In this document: positions 14,446 through 23,500 of the stretch, piece by piece
Layout: each line of letters begins with the position of its first letter
How positions within the stretch are numbered: position 1 is the stretch's first letter
From: an uncultured Desulfobacterales bacterium
GTDB taxonomy: Bacteria; Desulfobacterota; Desulfobacteria; Desulfobacterales; JAFDCJ01
Assembly: GCA_945787595.1 (NCBI GenBank)
Contig: CALZJV010000071.1
Location: 1-25,226, forward strand
DNA length: 25,226 nucleotides
Direction: 5' to 3'
Program-made: the position numbers and the translations under genes
Notes under the pieces: model-generated
What the model was told of the DNA's origin: nothing
Seen by the model: only the letters and a program-made list of their open reading frames with translations
The model's database searches: none

Positions 14446-14610
14446 TTACCACAAGAAGGAAAAGATCAACTTCGTGAGAAATGGCAAAGCCTTTCGCCAA
14501 ATGATAAAAAGAAAATTTTACAAAAGATTGAAGAACGGAGCAAACAAAGGCAACAGTTCAAACAACAGATCCAGAACCGTTTTAAACAACACCAACGCCA
14601 AAACCGGTAA
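14446..14610 (+). pseudogene. Start-less remnant of a DUF3106-like protein
   Basis: A 54-codon frame with no usable start codon directly follows an in-frame TAA (14443-14445) and ends at TAA 14608-14610. It reads LPQEGKDQLREKWQSLSPND and then KKKILQKIEERSKQRQQFKQ. The LP.E.(R/K)..LR..W..LSP..(R/K) rhythm is that of DUF3106 proteins, which are Gln/Arg-rich and exported. The signal peptide and first repeats are missing. A different frame (14474-14710) covers the same DNA but has no such pattern. I take this as the 3' end of a decayed gene; a distant start through an upstream frameshift cannot be excluded. Confidence 0.6.
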
Positions 14611-14782
14611 TTTGATTAGGATAAATGACTGGATTAAATCTGAGCCAACAGATAAATTTTATCCAGTTCAGCTGAGATACGCAAAATTAAACAATCGGTC
14701 TCAGATTTAAAAATAGACCTGAGATCTTTGCATTTTAGATGTGATGAATATCAAATTATCACGCTCTTAAATTCCATCATTC

Positions 14783-14941
14783 TCAGGATGCATGATGTCC
14801 ATGTGGATGTCCATGCCGCTCAACATAGTGGATTACACCCTCCCAAATTCTTTTAGAAAGCCAGTAAAGCCCGACAAAAAGAATGGTTAGGAACAAAAAA
14901 AACAGCGCGCTTACAAACAGAAAAAAAAGTATATCTATCAT
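14783..14941 (-). CDS. 52-residue membrane protein with a His-rich tail
   Basis: ATG 14941 follows GGAGG by 7 nt (GGAGGTGCGAG). Residues 4-28 form one long hydrophobic helix (ILFFLFVSALFFLFLTILFV) followed by GLYWLSKRIWEGVIHYVERH. The protein ends HGHPHGHHAS, six histidines in twelve residues. The basic residues after the helix suggest that the tail is cytoplasmic. A metal-binding role (Ni, Zn, Cu or Co) is inferred from the tail only. Upstream at 15002-15017 is a 16-bp match to the TetR operators of this window, so the gene may belong to that regulon. No family recognised. Confidence 0.72.
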   Translation of the reverse strand: MIDILFFLFVSALFFLFLTILFVGLYWLSKRIWEGVIHYVERHGHPHGHHAS

Positions 14942-15001
14942 CTCGCACCTCCACTTTCTTAATGGATCTAATTTCTTTTAGTAAACTATAAGATCAAAAA
15001 T

Positions 15002-15031
15002 GAAACAGACCAGTATGTATTTTGACTGGTC
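15002..15031. promoter_or_regulatory. TetR-operator-like site / dyad upstream of the small His-rich gene
   Basis: Read on the minus strand, 15002-15017 is CATACTGGTCTGTTTC, 13 of 16 identical to the operator at the tetR start (CATACTGGTCGGTATG). It is part of a 7-bp dyad, GACCAGT (15008-15014) and ACTGGTC (15025-15031). The T-run just after on the plus strand also permits a terminator reading, but no plus-strand gene ends nearby. Confidence 0.5.
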
Positions 15032-15142
15032 AGATTTTTTTTGCTCAAATAAATACAAGATCACAAAGATGGCTTCAGTGGCAATATGATGCAAGGATAA
15101 ATAGGGTAACTAAAGTGGAAATGTTTGGTAAACAATCTCAAC

Positions 15143-16117
15143 TCATTCTTTCTTTGGAAAAAAGTTCTCATAATATTCAGGATAAAGTTTTTTGGCACAC
15201 TCTGGACATATCCCATGACTAAATTCAGCATCAGAACGATCACGAATATATTCTTCTATTTGATTCCAATACCCCTTGTCATCACGGATTTTCTTACAGG
15301 CAGAACAGATGGGAAGTAAACCGCTTAGTAGATTGACTTCTTCTAAAGCACTCTGCAGTTCTTCAATTAAATTTCCTTTGGCATCCTCAGCACGTTTTCG
15401 TTCACTAATATCCTGAAAACTTTCAACTATACCAATAAGTTCCTGGTTGGCATCAAGGAACGGTCTCGCTGTAACAATGAAGGTCTTTATTCTCCCACTA
15501 GCATCTTCTTTTGTTGTTTCACAAACAACTTCCTTTTCGCCATGCAATATCCGATCTAGGGGACATTTCTCGGTGTGACAGCTTTTCCCGGGACGCGACT
15601 CAAAACACTTCTGTTTGGCTGACTGGTTAGCAGAGAGTCCAAAAAAATTATAATAAGCCTCATTCGCCTGCAGTATTACATAATTTTTATCTGTAATACA
15701 CAAGGGGATGGCATTATTAAAAATACTTTCCAGGGTTGCCCGTGATTGCCTGAGTTCTTCGGAGACCTTCTTGTGTTTTTTAACTTCAACTTCGAGTGCT
15801 TTGGATGTTTTATTCATTAAGGTTAAGGTATTTTGTATCAGAAGCAGCACCAAAAAAACAAACAGCGCCCCTCCCAAAAACACTATAGCGCCAATGAGTT
15901 CATAAAATTGCTCAATAGTTTGAAACTGAAGAAACAAAAAAACACTATAACCAAGAAGAAAGGAAACCATGAGACTGGTTATTATCACCCATTTTTTCTT
16001 GGTTTCCTGGGATACGACCTTATTAATTTTCAAACTGGTAATAATGGAGATGACCATGAAACATGTGCCGATCAGAACAAAAGCGATAGAGATTTTATGC
16101 AGAAAGACAGTTTCCAT
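15143..16117 (-). CDS. Membrane PAS sensor with Cys-rich PAS and C-terminal double CxxC domain
   Basis: 324 residues. Three hydrophobic helices (about 8-29, 43-63, 74-98) are followed by a coiled coil and a PAS domain (about 127-238). Its loop carries C171, C180 and C185 (CFESRPGKSCHTEKCPLDRI), a pattern in several delta-proteobacterial PAS sensors. It ends VESFQDISERKRAE, the usual PAC end. The C-terminal 60 residues hold C271xxC274 and C304xxC307 in a conserved module (LLPICSACKKIRDDKGYWNQ to HGICPECAKKLYPEY), which probably binds zinc. There is no kinase, cyclase or receiver domain, so output must go through a partner. No good Shine-Dalgarno precedes ATG 16117. A possible promoter on the minus strand is TTGTCG (16211-16216), 18 bp, TATATT (16187-16192). 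Confidence 0.82.
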   Translation of the reverse strand: METVFLHKISIAFVLIGTCFMVISIITSLKINKVVSQETKKKWVIITSLMVSFLLGYSVFLFLQFQTIEQFYELIGAIVFLGGALFVFLVLLLIQNTLTLMNKTSKALEVEVKKHKKVSEELRQSRATLESIFNNAIPLCITDKNYVILQANEAYYNFFGLSANQSAKQKCFESRPGKSCHTEKCPLDRILHGEKEVVCETTKEDASGRIKTFIVTARPFLDANQELIGIVESFQDISERKRAEDAKGNLIEELQSALEEVNLLSGLLPICSACKKIRDDKGYWNQIEEYIRDRSDAEFSHGICPECAKKLYPEYYENFFPKKE

Positions 16118-16461
16118 GAGAGTTAATAAAAGGTGGGGAATAAATTTACATATTTCAATTTTCAGGTCAGATTGTCTGTGTAGCGGAATATAAAATTAGA
16201 TTCTTTCACCCGACAAAAAAATACCACTCTACCCTTTCACATGAAATATTGTCATCGACAATTTATCCCATTTATCTTAAGAACCGATTTTTTTTATGAA
16301 AATGAATGATATGAAATCAGAAAATACCATTTTTGGGAATGGAAATCTTCAATAGCTTGATCCAAACCCTGGTTTCAATAATATGCCGATTAACTTGCTG
16401 ATGCAGATGTGCAGCACTGAACGCAGTATTCAGCTATAAAATTGAGAACTAAATATTTTTC
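16118..16461. other. Divergent intergenic region between the PAS sensor and tetR
   Basis: About 340 bp, AT-rich, with no supportable gene. A weak minus-strand promoter for the PAS gene can be proposed (16187-16216). I see no riboswitch or repeat. Confidence 0.4.
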
Positions 16462-16490
16462 TTGACAAAACCAGAAAAAACATACATACT
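16462..16490 (+). promoter_or_regulatory. Promoter of tetR
   Basis: TTGACA (16462-16467), a 17-bp spacer and CATACT (16485-16490). The -10 box is inside the operator. The predicted transcription start is at or next to the start codon, 7 nt further, so the mRNA would be leaderless. Confidence 0.7.
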
Positions 16491-16500
16491 GGTCGGTATG
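16485..16500. promoter_or_regulatory. TetR operator at its own promoter and start codon
   Basis: CATACTGGTCGGTATG covers the -10 box and ends with the ATG of tetR. Its reverse complement, CATACCGACCAGTATG, matches the site at 17131-17146 in 14 of 16 positions. Bound repressor would block its own transcription. Confidence 0.75.
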
Positions 16501-17100
16501 AAAGAACGAGTTAGAAATCCAGATCAGTCCCGCCAGGCCATTCTCAAGTCTGCTCTGCGAGAGATTCATCATAAAGGATATAAGGCTGCCAGTGTCAATA
16601 ACATCGTTACCAATACAAATCTGACACGTGGCGCCCTTTACCATCATTTTCCAAATAAACGTGCTCTCGGGTTTGCAGCGCTTGAAGGAATAGAAGAAAA
16701 ACTTCAAACAACCTGGGTAAAACGTCTTGAAAGCTGTGAGGATCCGATTGCCACGCTGGAGGAAATGGTGCGCAATGACTGCAGTCATCTGGCCGATGAG
16801 GATATTTCCTTAGGCTGTCCCTTAAATAATCTGGCACAGGAAATGTCCTCCCTTGACGATGGTTTCCGCCGCAAGGTTATGGAAATTTATAATATATGGC
16901 GACAGGCCGTTGCCGACAGTCTCCGGCGGGGCCAGAAGACCGGTCATGTTCAGAAGTCCGTCGATCCATTTAGCACTGCAACTTTTCTGGTCGCTTCATT
17001 AAGCGGTGGTCGTGGCCTGGCTAAAACCGCTCAGAGCATTGATGTACTGGCAGTATGTACCGATAATTTAGCTCGCTATATTGAAACCTTGAGACCATAA
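16498..17100 (+). CDS. TetR-family repressor of the sulfur transport operon
   Basis: 200 residues. An N-terminal helix-turn-helix (about 12-58; AASVNNIVTNTNLTRGALYH, then HFPNKRALG) is typical of TetR. The C-terminal ligand domain carries SLGCPLNNLAQEMS with C107; C80 and C95 are the others in the first half of that domain. NemR-type TetR proteins have a reactive Cys at about this place, so sensing of electrophiles or reactive sulfur is possible (inference). ATG 16498 is chosen over the upstream TTG 16462 because that TTG is the -35 box and the intervening codons form the promoter. There is no Shine-Dalgarno, which fits leaderless translation. Matching operators at its start and before the downstream operon make it the likely regulator of both. 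Confidence 0.88.
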   Translation: MKERVRNPDQSRQAILKSALREIHHKGYKAASVNNIVTNTNLTRGALYHHFPNKRALGFAALEGIEEKLQTTWVKRLESCEDPIATLEEMVRNDCSHLADEDISLGCPLNNLAQEMSSLDDGFRRKVMEIYNIWRQAVADSLRRGQKTGHVQKSVDPFSTATFLVASLSGGRGLAKTAQSIDVLAVCTDNLARYIETLRP

Positions 17101-17126
17101 ATTACGTAAACTTTTTTTTAACAATT

Positions 17127-17154
17127 CTTACATACCGACCGGCATGAATGTAAG
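17127..17154. promoter_or_regulatory. TetR operator upstream of the YeeE/YedE operon
   Basis: The core CATACCGACCGGCATG (17131-17146) has dyad half-sites CAT-x-CCG / CGG-x-ATG. It is enclosed by CTTACAT (17127-17133) and ATGTAAG (17148-17154). It sits 38 bp before the first transporter gene and after tetR's stop, so the transporters have their own repressible promoter. Confidence 0.78.
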
Positions 17155-17191
17155 ACGAAGGACTACACATCATTAACTAATGGAGGGTGTT

Positions 17192-17698
17192 ATGAAAGAA
17201 AAAGCCTGGTCGCCATATGCTGCAGGAATAGGACTCGGCCTTACCTTGCTGGCAACATTTTATGTTTTTGGCTGGGGACTGGGAGCATCAAGCGCCTTTT
17301 CCCTCACTGCTGCCGTGGGACTCAATGAAATCAACCCGGAATTTGCAAGTAGCCTGAAATATCTTACAAGATATCTTGGCAGTAGTGCTCCCTTTAAAAA
17401 CTGGATAATTTTCGAAGTCAGCGGTCTCCTTTTTGGTGCCCTGATCGGAACCATGCTGTTTGGAAAATTCAAACTGAAAATTGATAAAGGTGAAAATCTA
17501 TCCACGGCCATGAGAATAGGCGCAACCCTTGCGGGAGGGATTCTTATTGGCTTTGCCAGCCGGCTGGCCTGGGGGTGCACCAGCGGTATTGTTCTGTCCG
17601 GCGGAGCCCAGTTGGCAGTGGGCGGTTGGCTCTTTGCAATTACAATGTTCATCAGCGGCTTTGTTGCTGCTCCACTTTTCAGGAGGTTATGGTCATGA
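17192..17698 (+). CDS. YeeE/YedE-family sulfur transporter, first half
   Basis: 168 residues with about five membrane helices. The signature SRLAWGCTSGIVLSGGAQLA contains C129. Family members such as thiosulfate transporter TsuA are one long protein in which conserved cysteines line the path; here the fold appears split over two genes. ATG 17192 follows GGAGG by 5 nt. The stop overlaps the next start in ATGA (17695-17698), so the two halves are probably made in equal amounts. The substrate may be thiosulfate or another sulfane-sulfur compound, known from the family and not shown here. Confidence 0.85.
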   Translation: MKEKAWSPYAAGIGLGLTLLATFYVFGWGLGASSAFSLTAAVGLNEINPEFASSLKYLTRYLGSSAPFKNWIIFEVSGLLFGALIGTMLFGKFKLKIDKGENLSTAMRIGATLAGGILIGFASRLAWGCTSGIVLSGGAQLAVGGWLFAITMFISGFVAAPLFRRLWS

Positions 17699-18366
17699 CT
17701 GGTCCACTTTCAAGTTTCGGCGCCATAAGCGGCAACCTTGGATTTTTGCTTGCCATTCTTATCGGAATATCCTTTGGTTTTTTTCTTGAACGAGGCGGCC
17801 TGGGCAATCCCCGAAAATTAATCGGCGTTTTCTATCTCAACGATTTCACTGTCCCCAAGGTAATGTTCACAGCGATTGCTACTGCCTCTGTAGGCCTGTA
17901 TCTTATGACAGACCTTAAAATTATTGATATGAACAAAATGTGGATTGTCCCCACTTTTTACTGGCCCCAAATCATTGGCGGCGCCATTTTCGGTATCGGC
18001 TTTGTTGTCAGCGGCTACTGCCCCGGTACAGCTGTGGCTGGGCTCAGTTCCGGCAGGATAGATGCCTTTATCACCTTACTTGGTGTCGGTGCCGGCTCCC
18101 TAATTTATGCCGTTTTCTATCCAGCCCTGGAAGGTTTTTACGATTCCTCGTCAATGGGGTCCATTACCCTACCGCAACTCATGCACACAAACCACTGGCT
18201 GGTAGTGGCGCTCGTGGTAGCTATGGCTCTCATCATGTTTGTTATGCTTGAGCGCTTTGAAAAACGGTTAGCTGGCAGCACAACCACGTATCACCATGAA
18301 AAAAATAACCATCTGCAAGAAGGATCTATGATGCCGGCTAATAGCAAATGCGGTCCATACTACTGA
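17695..18366 (+). CDS. YeeE/YedE-family (DUF6691-like) sulfur transporter, second half
   Basis: 223 residues with about five or six membrane helices. FGFFLERGGLGNPRKLIG near the start and GIGFVVSGYCPGTAVAGLSS with C109 are the family hallmarks. ATG 17695 lies 8 nt after AGGAGG; another ATG at 17689 is too close to it. The tail after the last helix (from about residue 195) is hydrophilic with two His and a late Cys (KCGPYY). It probably forms a complex with the preceding half-transporter and is repressed by the TetR encoded just upstream. Confidence 0.86.
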   Translation: MTGPLSSFGAISGNLGFLLAILIGISFGFFLERGGLGNPRKLIGVFYLNDFTVPKVMFTAIATASVGLYLMTDLKIIDMNKMWIVPTFYWPQIIGGAIFGIGFVVSGYCPGTAVAGLSSGRIDAFITLLGVGAGSLIYAVFYPALEGFYDSSSMGSITLPQLMHTNHWLVVALVVAMALIMFVMLERFEKRLAGSTTTYHHEKNNHLQEGSMMPANSKCGPYY

Positions 18367-18610
18367 GCCCCGTCTCTCCCCGGTGGAACCAGGACAAAAT
18401 AATAAAAATACATTACGTGCATCACTTCGTTTCAAGAGACTCATGATTTCTTACGTTGACCATCTACTATTAATGAATATTTTCTCCTTAAAACGGAATA
18501 TAGTTGTACTCGGGCGTAGGCGTTATGCGGCTAGTTTTTTTCCTACTTGCATATCCTCCGTTTAAATTAAAACATCCATCAAGGAACCTGGATGCTACAA
18601 GGAGGAAAAT

Positions 18611-19090
18611 ATGAACATAAAATCAATTTTATTTATCTTTTCAATTGCGCTGATTTTTCAAATTGCACACATCCAAGCCTTTGCCGCTGGGGGGGATAGT
18701 GATAGTGAGAGTTCTTTTTCATTCACCCCATCCTCCTATGACAAAGGTAAAAGAGAAATTGAATCGAAAAATTACCAGGGCGCCCTCACCCATCTTAAAA
18801 AAGCCATTGAGGAAGATGGCAGCAATGCCAATGCCTATAATTTGCTCGGTTACAGTTTTCGAAAATTAGGCCAAACAGAACAAGCTCTTTTTCACTATAA
18901 GAAGGCACTGGCGATTAAACCAAATCACTTGGGCGCCAATGAATATCTTGGCGAACTCTACTTGGAAACAGGGCAATTGCAAAAGGCCGAGGAACGCCTT
19001 GAAGTTTTGGATAAGGCCTGTTTTTTCAGATGTGCTGAATATGACGATCTAAAGATGGCTATTGAGAAATACAAATCACAAAAAAAATAA
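18611..19090 (+). CDS. Exported TPR protein
   Basis: 159 residues. Signal peptide 1-25 (MNIKSILFIFSIALIFQIAH, ending AFAAG), then about three tetratricopeptide repeats (YQGALTHLKKAIEEDGSNAN, AYNLLGYSFRKLGQTEQALF, LGANEYLGELYLETGQLQKA). Near the end, CFFRCAEYDDLKMAIEKY has a CxxxC pair seen in related exported TPR proteins. It should act as a periplasmic protein-protein adaptor; the partner is unknown. AGGAGG stands 6 nt before ATG 18611. A dyad, CATCCA (18573-18578) and TGGATG (18589-18594), lies just upstream of the ribosome binding site and could affect translation. Confidence 0.85.
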   Translation: MNIKSILFIFSIALIFQIAHIQAFAAGGDSDSESSFSFTPSSYDKGKREIESKNYQGALTHLKKAIEEDGSNANAYNLLGYSFRKLGQTEQALFHYKKALAIKPNHLGANEYLGELYLETGQLQKAEERLEVLDKACFFRCAEYDDLKMAIEKYKSQKK

Positions 19091-19106
19091 GCTGCCCAAC
19101 AGGTAT

Positions 19107-19352
19107 TTAGCTGCTGCTTTCCAATTCAGTTTTTGCAACATGGAGGGCAGAAACAATAATATCTGCTTCAACTGCCCTCAAACCCGTCCATTCAGCACTA
19201 TCTTTAATTCGCTTAATTTCCTCCTTCCATTTTTCAGCATATTCAAAATCTGATTCAAGAATTGATTTAGCAACATAGTCTGTTTCACGATTTCCACCTT
19301 CAAAATAACCTATCATTGCATCTAATATTCTGCATGTATCGTTTTTTTTCAT
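19107..19352 (-). CDS. Small hypothetical cytoplasmic protein
   Basis: 81 residues (MKKNDTCRILDAMIGYFEGG start), acidic, probably all helical, with no signal or membrane segment. It contains KWKEEIKRIKDSAEWTGLRA and ends HVAKTELESSS. ATG 19352 is preceded by AAGG at 8 nt. It is convergent with the TPR gene, 16 bp apart, and codon use matches its surroundings. I do not recognise the family; the steady amphipathic pattern supports a real gene. Confidence 0.6.
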   Translation of the reverse strand: MKKNDTCRILDAMIGYFEGGNRETDYVAKSILESDFEYAEKWKEEIKRIKDSAEWTGLRAVEADIIVSALHVAKTELESSS

Positions 19353-19673
19353 AGTACACACCTTTTCATAAACTAACCAAATATATTCAAGCCTCCTCGC
19401 ATCAGGTAAGCCTGGGACTTCGAAATAGAGAGAATACGCTCATTGCGCAGTTCATGACCATTTTATTCTATCTTTAACAACACATTTTTCTCAATCTTCA
19501 TTTATTAAAACACGAAATGTGCCGATAATACTCCAATATACGCAGACTTAAGGAAATATTAACTCTGATTTAACAACACATATAATCTATATCACCTTAA
19601 TTATACTAAATAATTACTACGGAATGTATACCCAAAAAGCATCCCAATATCAGCCCCATGTAGAGGTACGACC
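19353..19673. other. Divergent intergenic region before the heme-protein operon
   Basis: About 320 bp without a gene. The only signal I can place is the promoter candidate at 19559-19586. Confidence 0.4.
19559..19586 (+). promoter_or_regulatory. Candidate promoter of the heme protein / hybrid kinase operon
   Basis: TTAACT (19559-19564), 16 bp, TATAAT (19581-19586). The -10 box is perfect and the -35 box fair. The leader to ATG 19674 would be about 80 nt. Confidence 0.5.
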
Positions 19674-20549
19674 ATGAAAAAAAAAATTATATTACCCGCC
19701 ATATGCATACTTATATTTTTAACCCCTCTAAAAGGATTAAGTGAACAAATTGTCTTGGCAACAAAAGCACATACAGCTCCAACAATAGATGGAGTGGCAG
19801 ACGACGAAGCATGGCAGAATTCCCAGGCTACAGTAACGCATGATCCCATAACCGGTATCGATATACATATAAAAGCAATTTACACTGGTGATGATGTATT
19901 TTTCCTGGTGATATTCCCTGATCCGGATGAATCACGGATACATAAACCATGGACATGGAATAAAGAATTAAAAAAATATGAAATGGGGCCTGAACGTGAA
20001 GACACTTTCATTTTTAAATGGAACATGTCCGCCAGTGCGGTTGACTTAAGTATATTTGGAGATGATCCTTATGAAGCTGACATATGGTTCTGGAAAGCCA
20101 ACAGAACAGATCCTATCGGCTTTGCTGATGACAAAGTGCATTTATTAAATTTTAGCAGCTCTCAAAAATCAATGGAATTGATGAGTAAAACAGGCAAGAA
20201 AATGTATTTAATTAGAAAAGGGGATGCGGGATTACCTGCCTATAAAGGAAACATTCATGTTGCTTACATTGGTGATAAAGTGCCATTTTATAGCCATCAA
20301 CCTCCAAAGGGCAGTCGCGGTGATGTCAAAGCTAAAGGAATGTGGCGTGACGGCAGATGGACCATCGAGTTTACCCGAAAAATGGCAACAAAACATTTAG
20401 ATGATAATCAGTTTCAAATTGACCGTTCATATCAATTTGGCATTAGCCGGCATGAAATTGCCGGTAGGGAAATCGATCCAAAGCAGAGTCAGCCATTATA
20501 TGGTGCTGGTGATACTTCTGAAAACTTGATTTTGAAATTTAGCAAGTAA
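19674..20549 (+). CDS. Periplasmic ethylbenzene-dehydrogenase-type heme-binding protein
   Basis: 291 residues. Signal peptide 1-23, then APTIDGVADDEAWQNSQATV, the typical opening of the EB_dh / cytochrome c-552-like heme-b domain. WRDGRWTIEFTRKM in the last third, with the final GISRHEIAGRE, also fits; in this family DGRW and the surrounding strands form the beta-sandwich that holds heme through Met and Lys/His ligands. There is no CxxCH, so the heme is not covalently attached. The gene is 40 bp upstream of a hybrid kinase and in the same direction, so it may report periplasmic redox or ligand state to that kinase, rather than serve as a DMSO-reductase-type subunit. No molybdoenzyme gene is nearby. 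Confidence 0.82.
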   Translation: MKKKIILPAICILIFLTPLKGLSEQIVLATKAHTAPTIDGVADDEAWQNSQATVTHDPITGIDIHIKAIYTGDDVFFLVIFPDPDESRIHKPWTWNKELKKYEMGPEREDTFIFKWNMSASAVDLSIFGDDPYEADIWFWKANRTDPIGFADDKVHLLNFSSSQKSMELMSKTGKKMYLIRKGDAGLPAYKGNIHVAYIGDKVPFYSHQPPKGSRGDVKAKGMWRDGRWTIEFTRKMATKHLDDNQFQIDRSYQFGISRHEIAGREIDPKQSQPLYGAGDTSENLILKFSK

Positions 20550-20589
20550 CGCTCAAATTTTTTCTTTTACAGAGAAACCTGGTGGAAAG

Positions 20590-23500
20590 ATGAACATTTC
20601 ATACGATGCGGCACGGAACTTCGGGTTAGGCTTTATTCTGCTGTTTCTTGTTTTGCTGGGCACCATTCCCAACTTCATGATGCAGCAGGTTTCAACCCCG
20701 GTTGCCACTAATACAGCAGCATTGAATGAAATGTTAATCGCGGTCAAAATAGATGATGCATTTCAAAATGTTCAAGATGAATTTAACAAACTCTTATCCG
20801 GAGTAACAGATAATGAACAAATAATTTCAAATAAAATAAAAGAAATACAATACCATATCGACAATTTTCCAAGCAGTCATAAAAATGATCATATCACGGA
20901 ACACAAAAAGGCGATTGACAGTTTAACTGAGCTTACTAAAAAATTTTCATTCGCTGTTGAAATATATAAATCCGAGATATCAATTGATCCATCGGCAGAC
21001 TCTACCCTCATGATGGGTCTGCTTGCGGAAGAAATCAAAGAAGAAACAAAAAAAAATATTTCGATTGTTTTAAAAGACATTCATCATGACATTCACACCA
21101 ATTTATTAGCTACAACAACAGTCATAAAAAGGATGCAAAAAATTTCCGGGTTGGTCCTGTTGGCCGGCCTTATTTTTGGCTTTGCTGCTTTTTACTTTAT
21201 GGTGAGATCTCTTAATCAACCTATTGATCTTCTCTTAGAAGGAACTGAAAAAATAACAAGAGGTGATTTATCGGCAAGAGTTAAAATATTGGCTGGCGAT
21301 AAAATCGGCAAATTATCGCTAGCGTTTAATAACATGGCCGAGGCGTTACGAAAATCTGTACAACACCGTAAAGAAGCTGAAAAAAAACTTTCTGAATATT
21401 CTATTTCTCTGGAAGAAAAAGTGAAAGAAAGAACCCTTGAACTTGAAGAGGAGATTATTGTCCGTAAAGAAATAGAAGTTAATCTGAAAGCAGCAAAGAA
21501 CCAAATTTCAAAAGAGATGGAAATGATCGAGAGAGCCAACGTTTCATTCAAAAATCTGCTCAAACGATCCCATGACAACATTGCTGAACGTTTTGATAAC
21601 AAGAACCTTTTACAATGCTGGGAGGAGAAGAAATGCGGTGAAAAAGACTGTCCTTGTTTTCAATCAGATAATCTGCGCTGCTGGCAGGTAGTTGGAACCT
21701 TTTGCGCTGATCAAAAAAATGACGACCTTATCGACAAAATCAGAAGTTGTGAGTCTTGCGACGTATACGCGCATGCTACAAACAGTCCTATTTCTTCCAT
21801 CGGTGAACAGTTTAATAATCTCATGTACATTCTTGAAGTGCGTGCTCAGGAGCTTAAAGAAGAACGTGAAAAGGCAGAGAATGCCTCAAAAATTAAAAGT
21901 GAATTTCTTGCAAACATGAGCCACGAGATAAGGACGCCGTTAAACGGAATTGTCGGCATGTCTGAGTTGGCAATGGATAGATGCACTGACAATGATCAGA
22001 AGAATTTTTTCATAATAATCAACTCAGAAGTTAATACCCTGCTGGATATTATCAATGACATTTTGGATTTTTCAAAAATAGAATCAGGCAAGCTCGAGGT
22101 TGAAGAAATTCCCTTCGATCTTGTTTCAACGCTTGAAAGCATTTCAGCTGTCAACGCCATGACAGCTGAACAAAAAAAATTGGAGTTTATATCTTTTATC
22201 CATCCTGATATACCGTCTAAGCTTGTCGGCGACCCAGGCAAACTACGACAAATACTGATGAACCTGATAGGAAATGCGATCAAATTCACCAAAGAAGGTG
22301 AGATATTTGTTGAAGCAAAACTCTTAGATGACTCTGGCGATAAAGTTACGATACATTTTCAGGTTACAGATACCGGAATTGGGATATCAGAAAAAAAACA
22401 AGCCCTTATCTTCGAGAGTTTTACCCAGGCTGATGGTTCAACAACCAGAAAATATGGTGGCACCGGTCTGGGCACAACAATCTGCAAACAACTAGTAAAC
22501 ATAATGGACGGTGAGATTGGTCTGGAGAGTTGTGAAGGAAAAGGCAGCAGTTTCTGGTTCAATTTAGTTCTAAAAAAACAAACCGAGAAACAGAAAAAAA
22601 TTAGGCCAATAGAGGATGATAAGCTTCTAGGTTTGCATGTATTGATCGTTGATGACAACCATACGAATCGGTCAATAGTAAAGGCATATTTTACTACCTG
22701 GGGTTGTAACGTATCAGCTGTAGCAGGTGGTAAAGAGGCGCTTGCCAGAATAAAAGAATCTGAAGAATCCCAAAACCCATATGATCTGGTATTCACTGAT
22801 CATCATATGCCTGAGATGGATGGTTTCGAGTTGGTTGAAACAATCAGATCAGATCTCAAACTTACCAAAATTCCCATTATACTTTTCACCTCAGCCCGAA
22901 GTTCTGGAGATAGCCTTCGATGCAGGGAATATGGCATCAACGGCTATCTCACTAAACCGATCATGCGAAGTGAGCTTAAATGCGCAATTAAAACTGTATT
23001 GGCCGGGGCTGATTATGAAGAAACTACAGAAAGTAAAGATTTGATAACCCAGCATAGTCTTTCTAAAAAATCTGGGAAGAAAATGAAACGAATTTTATTG
23101 GTTGAGGATTATGTTACCAATCAACAAGTTGCAATAATGCATCTGCAAGATGCAGGATATAATGTAGAGTTGGCGGAGAATGGCAAACAGGCCGTAGAGG
23201 CATATTCTTCGAAATTTTATGATGCTATACTAATGGACGTTCAAATGCCTGAAATGGACGGGTATGAAGCTACCAGAATTATTCGAAAGTATGAAAGGAA
23301 AAAAGGTAAAAGGACCCCGATTATTGCTATGACTGCTCATGCGACCACAGAGGATAAGGATAGATGTCTGGCAGCCGGAATGGACGACTTCATGTCCAAA
23401 CCGCTCAGAAGAATAAACCTTTTTAACATGCTGGAAAAATGGCTGGTCCCAAATTACAAAGCAGTGTATGCACCTGACGCTGAAACAGAGTCAAATCAAA

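Noticed and set aside
14474..14710. 78-residue plus-strand frame
   Set aside because: Low-complexity Asn/Lys sequence; another frame over the same DNA shows the DUF3106-like pattern.
15008..15042. Dyad plus T-run as a plus-strand terminator
   Set aside because: No plus-strand gene ends upstream (the OmpA-family gene already has its own terminator); the match to the TetR operators is a better explanation, though both remain possible.
18383..18565. 60-residue plus-strand frame after the YedE gene
   Set aside because: No ribosome binding site, irregular composition and no hydrophobic or motif pattern; treated as intergenic.
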